Assembly (NCBI GenBank): GCA_036429605.1
Contig: JAVFKD010000015.1
Location: forward strand, 186,001-250,000
Reading direction: 5' to 3'
DNA length: 64,000 nt
From: Cladobotryum mycophilum
Taxonomy: Eukaryota; Ascomycota; Sordariomycetes; Hypocreales; Hypocreaceae
The position numbers and the translations under genes were made by a program. Below the pieces are notes generated by a model that saw only the letters and a program-made list of their open reading frames with translations, was not told the origin of the DNA and ran no database searches. This document shows, piece by piece, positions 57,921 through 64,000 of the stretch; the stretch's first letter is position 1; each line of letters starts with the position of its first letter.

Positions 57921-60690
57921 TATATACTCTATTTTCTTATAAACAACATCCCTGTAGTAAGATATTATAGTAATATAAATTTATCTTTATGTTTTATAAC
58001 TAATAATTTATAAAAAGGACTTAGAAATAAAGTCATTAATTACTAATACTATATATTCTCTTAAATATACAGTAGAAAAGTATATTATAGCTCTAGAGGG
58101 AATAGCATATTACAATCAAAACCCCATCTAAGTGAAAAGCCTAGAAATATCTAAAAGGTATACAGGGAGGATAGCAGAACTTCACGAAATAGTATACTTT
58201 TATTCACATAGCCACCTAGTAGTGCCTTAATACATCACTTAATTTCCTATAATATCTCCATTCCTAACAATACTAACATAAGTTACCTAATTCTATCAGC
58301 CGTATTTACTAGAAATTAATAATGCATCTGCATAACGGAAGTTTTAATACACGCCAATTCCCACTAGTCAACCTTACATAATATAAACATCTAAACCCAA
58401 TATTCTACATATAAGAAGATCAAACTTAGCCTTGAAACCTACTGATCAATTCATAAGTATATCCATTGCATCACTATAAAAAATTCACCTGCGAAACCCT
58501 ATGACACAGGAAGAGGGGCATACGATACGACTGGCCTTCCCAAGCCACCTCCTCCTTAGCCTCGGTAGTTTTGACCTGTGTGCTCTTGGCTAATTGGTTG
58601 GCTCGTGTGGTAAGCGTAGGGACAGCCATATAAAAACGAATGTCGTAAAACGTGTTAGTTTTTGGGAAGAGGAGTAACCGGGTGTCTCATGCACGGGGAG
58701 AAGACAGTGAACTTTGCCTGTGCTGCGAGAATGGAGTGTCCTCCTGCAGGAGCAATACATATTCTTGGATCTAATCTTCTCGATTCGTTAACCGACACTC
58801 CCGTATAATATAGTCATGCATATTTTTAGATATATTAGGCTTATGATTATAAATGGATAAAAGAAATACAATCATTAATTATTTCTATTACTATAATAGA
58901 TGATTAGCCCGTCAGACATTCCTCCTTAATTCTAGACTTAATTACACTAGTTATTATAAACACCTATTCTTCCCCCTATAATAAGAACACTAAAATATTT
59001 GACTTTTATAGTCTAGACTTCAGGGCCACGTTTCAGGTGTACTGCCTAGAGGCCAGCCTATAAACTGGATATGTCATCCACCCTAAAGATTTTCCTAGGA
59101 TAAATGACCTAAAGTATCAAGGTAAGTGTTTTAACTAGCTTAAAAGGTCTTATCTCATGGATTTACTAGAAGGTGGTTTTAACGATGCCGAAATGCACAC
59201 TTTTAAGAAAGTGTATTTAAACAGAGGGGGAAGGCTAAATGGCAAGACCTGTTCTAATGTACTTGCATCAAAGGTAACGTAACAGACGAAGGTCATGCTC
59301 GCGTAAAGGCGATGATAAAGTCAATACGTGAGTTCGAGGTACCACTATACACGACTACTATAAACCTAGGCTGTTACATTGCCTTTAAGGAGACAGCCAC
59401 GGGTGAGATTTCTCTTCGATTTTGGCCGTCTAAGCTAATAAGTCATGTAGGACCTCCCTCAAAAATCTAATACAATATCTTTACGAGCGTGTATAAGGAG
59501 TATAGGGGTAATCTGGGCAGAATCCCTGCCATTGAGCATACATACAAGAAGACTTTTGACCCCGATTTTGATCCTTAAGATTAGCTCCTAAAGATGGATC
59601 CCAAGGTTATAATTCATTTTTATACGGATATCACATGGTAGTTTCATATAAAGGGTATTCTAATCATAGTCCTAAAGTTATATAACTAAAGTGCCGCCTT
59701 GCTATATAACTCCAATCTATGTAAGGACCCTCTCCTGTATGTTTCTGATCTTACCCATATGTAGGAATATAAATGGTATGATGCTTAGACGGAAAGAAAA
59801 GTGCGTGATTGGAAGCATACCAGGAAGAACCTCTGTAAAGTCCATTTAACCGCAAACCGTACAGTGGGTATGCACGGCACAATAACCATGAATTGTGCGT
59901 GCAGTAATAACGGCAGCGAGGATCTAAACTCTCGCACAGCAACCACTTAAGGTAATTAAGCCGTCGCCGCCAGTTTACCTCCTCTAGCAATTTTAGTATT
60001 AATAGTTTAGACAAGTAATAGTAGTTTTATTTATAATCTATTTGTTAAGGTAGTTTGGATATTGTACTGAGTATAACGCCGTAGAATATTAAGAATATTG
60101 TATTCGGAGCGGAAGATATGGAGCCTATAGTGGGCAGGACGGCAGCAAAGCGGCCAAAGTGCTTGCAGTCTTAGAGGCAGGGGTTCACGCGAGAATCAGC
60201 AAACTGCACAGTGATATAATAATTTAGTTCCCTGCATATCCCTGCGGATAGGCTACATATAATAAAAATTATCGTGCTCTTTAACCTTTTTGAACATTTA
60301 TTTAATACTATTACTCCTTCTATTGTATATATATCCCTGTTATGCATACCTTGTCTATGGCAGATTAATTCCAATATATCTCTCTTATAGCATTGTCTTC
60401 TAGTTATTATAGACATACACGCAATAGTAGCTATTATCTTATCTAGGATTCTTATCCCTTTTATTATCTTGGTATTTCTTGCATAGTTTCTTTAGTATCG
60501 ATATCGTGTTGCTAAGCGTGACTCTGTTATATTAAGATAGGATAAACTATTCGTAGAAATCGATACCCCCTCTCGCGATGAGGGAGACCATGAATCTACG
60601 CAGAGTTCGCCCCCTCTACTAGAAGAATTTCCGTAGCCACCCGGAAATCATACCGCTAAAAGCTCCCGATATAATGGAGACTATGAATCT
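57921..60690. other. AT-rich block with coding-like ruins
   Basis: Plus-strand frames at about 59000-59940 read for long stretches with only scattered TAG/TAA (segments such as MIKSIREFEVPLYTTTINLG and RGGRLNGKTCSNVLAS), so a RIP-damaged gene is likely, family unknown. The stretch 58500-58800 is less AT-rich than its surroundings and may be unmutated promoter-like DNA. A short repeat, ATGAATCTA with flanking GAGACYATG, lies near 60590 and 60680. Confidence 0.4.
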
Positions 60691-61578
60691 ATATGTTATT
60701 CATCTTCTCCAACTCCGAAGGCTCTACTGCGAACTCCATCACCCACCCCACCCCTAAGCGAGACGAATATACCGCTACAAGACCTAAAACCGCCCGCGAA
60801 AGCATATATTCCCGGGCCCTCAGCCATACGGTCCCCGGAAAGCCACTTTCAAGCAGAAACCAGGACCATAGAGAAGCAACAAGGATTCCCCCAGGCCACG
60901 GCTCTGTCGGCTCGAATAACAGTAACATACGTCTCCATAATACAACCAAAGATTCCCCCATTCATCCAATAAAAAAAACCAACAGTAACTAGAGGATACT
61001 CGATATTTCCGTCGCCGTTGAATGATCAAGAATTCTCTACCAAAAATACAGCGTGCCCATCAGGTTTTTTTAGTAAAGCATACTAAATTCTTCCGGGCAA
61101 GATTCTTATAAGTACCAAGGTCAATTTCCGGGATGAAGTAAAGCTTTTGTTCGACGTATGACAGGGGTGGCGTATAATTGAAGGGTATCATATGTACATA
61201 GCCTTTTATACACACTATAATCACACGGAAAGTCACAGATCCCTCTCTCTATTCCAGTTGAGTGTAAGAATTGTTGGAAACAAGGTTATGGTGTAAAACT
61301 GTATATTTTCAAGTCTAAGTTCTATCTCTTGTCTCGGAGACCAGGACCTCTATATGTTCACATCCTAACCTCCCGCTGATCGGACTAATGTTGTTCCTTA
61401 CAGGTCTCAACAGTATATTCGGCGGCTGAAGCGTTGCCTGCAGTTCGGGCATGAGGTGATGTTGTCGCTCCTTACCAAATGGGAATGAAAAGAACGTGAT
61501 CAAAGTTTATAACCCTATAGCCCAACTCTATAGCAAGCGCCTCGTCGAAAAAGACTAACCCATGAAATAAGAACAATG
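60691..61578. other. intergenic behind the HET gene
   Basis: Overlapping frames on both strands near 60690-61030 are Ser/Thr/Pro-rich and not convincing. Nothing else seen. Confidence 0.4.
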
Positions 61579-63154
61579 TCACAGAAGCTTTCTAGCTTCA
61601 CACTCCCTAGAGATATAGCGTGCCTCCACTTCCCCAACTCCTATCCTTTCATAACCCCCCGATCTGGTATCTCTCGAACCATCAGGATATAGTAAGTCTT
61701 CTCGTAGTCTGCCTTCCAAGAATCCCTGACCATACCGACAACAATACAGTGTCCGAACTCAATTCTATCAGTTACATCAAACCATAAAGAACCCACTTTC
61801 CTAGTAGCTTCGGAAATAACATGCTTTCCCCCTCCTTCTTCCTCTTTCATTTGACAATTTTTAAATTGCCTAACTTTGACAATTAATGCCTTCCCATTGT
61901 CAGTAAATTCAAGATCTGTTGAGCCCGGTACCCTAAGATCCAATTTAATATCCGAGATGAAATCAATGCCTCCGGAATATGCCATCCAAGACCATGATGG
62001 CATCGTTCGTTCTCCGTAGCCAATCGGGTCCGTTTTTTCCCCGTGGGTCCGCTTCCACAGGAGAAGGGTACTAAGAAAGCAACGGACGATACCATATCTC
62101 ACTTCGGCACCAAAAACACGCCCCAGACGCTTGACTAGGCTAAATATTGCAGTATCCCTATCAGATTTGAGGGTAAGACCTGATCGTGAATATCCCTCAA
62201 ATAGGAGCCGGACGAACTCAACAGCTCTGAAATACCCGGCCTTGTGGAGCCGCTCGGGAAAGTTAGTATCAAGGACAAAATACTGCTTGTTGTATGGCCT
62301 ATAGTAATGTGAACATAAGTCATCACTTATGGCTTTTAACTGCACACTTACGGTTTCAGACTTATGAACCTTTCGCATCGTACTCCATCCCCACACTCCC
62401 AATACGTGTGTGTCGCAGCAAAATGGAGAATGCGCCGAGACAGCACTCGTTCTTGGAGTACCCAAGCTCTCTTCATGAGAGGCCCCTTATCAACATCTGT
62501 GTCAAAGTCGCAGGCACAAGTTAGTCTTTCTGCATTACCATGCATTTTGATATACTGAGAATCGGGGCTTGGCTTAAGGAAGCCATCGGCCCAGCCACCC
62601 GCTGAACTTGCAGCAATCGTGCAGTAGGCGCAAGCAAAGATATCTTCCATTGTCCTTGCCTCGCTTCCCCAATCGCCGCCATGCCCTTGAATGATGCAGA
62701 TGGCATCAATCCAGAGGTATTGCTTTCCAAGTTCTCGTGTTACTCGAATAGCGTTTTGAAATGTCTTTGGCAGACTGTTGTAGCCAAAACCCCGCAATCG
62801 ACTATGGTAGTTTTCTGGAGTGGTGCAGAATCTGCGTTTTTCTTCCTCCGTTGGATTACCCCAGCAGTGTGAGAGCACAACATAGTCCTGTCCAGGAGGT
62901 TTCTTCTCGCAGAGCGTCAGCTTATCGGGGTCGCCAATAAATATAACCCTTTTTGGCCAAAAGTTATGGTTGTCTCGTAGCTTGCAGCCGTTGTGATTAT
63001 CATCGCAGTCCTGAAGCCACTCGCGCAGTAGTCGAAAGTATAGAGAGTTGGTATGAGAGTGGGCGGAGATAAGATTAGAGGAAGGAATATTCACCGCCAA
63101 TTCCATGAGAAATTTCTTAGCAAGTCGGTAGTCGTCCTGACGCTTCCAAGAGTT
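61579..63154 (-). CDS. heterokaryon-incompatibility (HET) domain protein
   Basis: The exon from acceptor TTTTAG (exon start 63154) encodes the HET domain in order: YVVLSHCWG (motif 1), LPKTFQNAIRVTRELGKQYLWIDAICIIQ (motif 2, here split by position), then CTIAASSAGG, RAWVLQERVLSRRILHF and TYWECG. A 53-nt intron (62299-62351, donor GTAAGT, acceptor TAG) leads to the C-terminal half with ERTMPSWSWMAYSGGI. The frame then breaks in the C6 run 61655-61660; one more base gives GYERIGVGEVEARYI and a stop at 61579. HET proteins trigger cell death or barrage reactions on non-self contact. The start codon is either 63106 or lies upstream in the repeat array; I could not make an upstream splice stay in frame. 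Confidence 0.9.
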
Positions 63155-63211
63155 CTAAAAGGAGATAGTGTGAGCCAAACATCTAAGACCATCTCAAAAG
63201 CATCCACTTAC
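63155..63211 (-). other. likely first intron of the HET gene
   Basis: 57 nt with donor GTAAGTGG from the last array unit and acceptor CTCCTTTTAG. Taking the nearest upstream ATG (63261-63263) leaves a phase mismatch, so either another donor or another start is used. Confidence 0.4.
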
Positions 63212-64000
63212 TTCCTATACCAGCAAGCACGCCAAGGTCAGCAATTATCGCCATGTTATCCATCTCATACATCTCAAAAAGCATCCACTTACGAACTATG
63301 CCAGCAAGCACGCCAAAGTCAGCAATTATCGCCATGTTATCCATCTCATACATCTCAAAGCATCCACTTACACGCTATGCCAACAAGCACGCCAAGGTTA
63401 GCAATTATCGCCATGTTATCCATCTCGAAAGCATCCACTTACTTCCTATGCCAGCAAGCACGCCAAGGTCAGCAATTATCGCCATATTATCCATCTCATA
63501 CATCTCAAAAGCATCCACTTACACGCTATATCAGCAAGCACGCCAAGGTCAGCAATTATCGCCATATTATCCATCTCAAAAGCATCCACTTACTTCCTAT
63601 GCCAACATACACGCCAAGGTCAGCAATTATCACCATCTTATCCATCTCATACATCTCAAAAGCATTCACTTACTTCCTATGCCAGCAAGCACGCCAAGGT
63701 CAGCAATTATCACCATGTTATCTCTCTCAAAAGCATCCACTTACTTCCTATACCAGCAAGCACGCCAAGGTCAGCAATTATCACCATCTTATCCATCTCA
63801 TACATCTCAAAAGCATCCACTTACACGCTATATCAGCAAGCACGCCAAGGTCAGCAATTATCGCCATGTTATCCATCTCATACATTTCAAAAGCATCCAC
63901 TTACGAGCTATTCCAGCAAGCACGCCAAGGTCAGCAATTATCGCCATGTTATCCATCTCGAAAGCATCCACTTACGAGCTATGCCAGCAAGCACGCCAAG
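63190..64000 (-). repeat. tandem array of exon-plus-splice-donor units (at least 11 copies)
   Basis: Units of about 80 or 70 bp (the difference is a 10-bp ATACATCTCA block) continue to the window edge. On the minus strand each contains ATGGATAACATGGCGATAAT and onward (MDNMAIIADLGVLAGI), then three variable bases, then the donor GTAAGTGGATGC. The variable triplet on the plus strand, in order from 63212, reads TTC, GAA, ACG, TTC, ACG, TTC, TTC, TTC, ACG, GAG, GAG. The unit looks like the first exon of the HET gene with its donor, multiplied. Confidence 0.85.

Noticed and set aside
63190..64000. CRISPR-like regular repeat array
   Set aside because: Repeats are contiguous 70-80 bp units with 3-bp variable positions, not short repeats with unique spacers, and the host is a fungus.
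1..64000. Starship-type giant transposon with a DUF3435 captain
   Set aside because: NLR, HNH and sirtuin genes made me look, but no tyrosine-recombinase captain is visible in this window.

Overview
The window reads as accessory DNA of a filamentous ascomycete (Pezizomycotina); I cannot name the species. The evidence is short spliceosomal introns (48-61 nt, GTRNGT donors, CTAAC/CTAAT branch sites, YAG acceptors), fungal-type families (NACHT/PNP NLR, HET domain, HNH_2, Hsp70-like ATPase) and coding ruins whose mutations are mostly CpA to TpA or TpG to TpA, the signature of repeat-induced point mutation (RIP).

Layout. 0-1.2 kb: the 5' half of a PNP-NACHT NLR gene, running off the left edge, with one in-frame stop. 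2.1-2.8 kb: a structured dispersed repeat (second copy at 51.3-51.9 kb). 3.0-5.1 kb: a spliced Ulp1-like cysteine protease. 6.0-7.3 kb: a sirtuin pseudogene that has lost its zinc cysteines. 8-9 kb: an unknown spliced gene. 9-13.9 kb: AT-rich DNA with a short-motif cluster and a 15-bp minisatellite. 14.0-17.6 kb: a PIF/Harbinger transposon with perfect 30-bp inverted repeats, TTA target duplication and an intact transposase. 18-26 kb: orphan genes and an APH-type phosphotransferase. 26.2-32.2 kb: a full-length LINE with a 15-bp target duplication, clean in its 5' half and full of stops in its 3' half. 33-34.4 kb: an HNH gene lying between short inverted repeats. 35.5-38 kb: an Hsp70-like gene. 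38.4-43.1 kb: a cluster of small minus-strand genes including two tandem paralogues of matching architecture. 44.4-47.0 kb: a dead hAT transposon with 8-bp target duplication. 49-61 kb: repeats and AT-rich DNA. 61.6-64 kb: a HET-domain gene whose upstream side is an array of at least 11 copies of an ATG-exon-like segment ending in a splice donor.

The two window ends both carry vegetative-incompatibility or NLR-type genes, and the middle is a graveyard of selfish elements.

A pattern across unrelated genes matters for any reuse: about ten reading frames break at a homopolymer that is exactly one base short (T6, T5, C5, C6, G5 and so on), and adding one base restores a coherent family-like frame in each case. 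This points to systematic homopolymer under-calling in the assembly, not to ten independent pseudogenisations. The strongest candidates for undescribed biology are the stem-loop array element (2 copies), the tandem paralogue pair with an in-frame UAG at the same place in both, the exon-plus-donor array upstream of the HET gene, and an 82-bp near-perfect hairpin at 57.0 kb.
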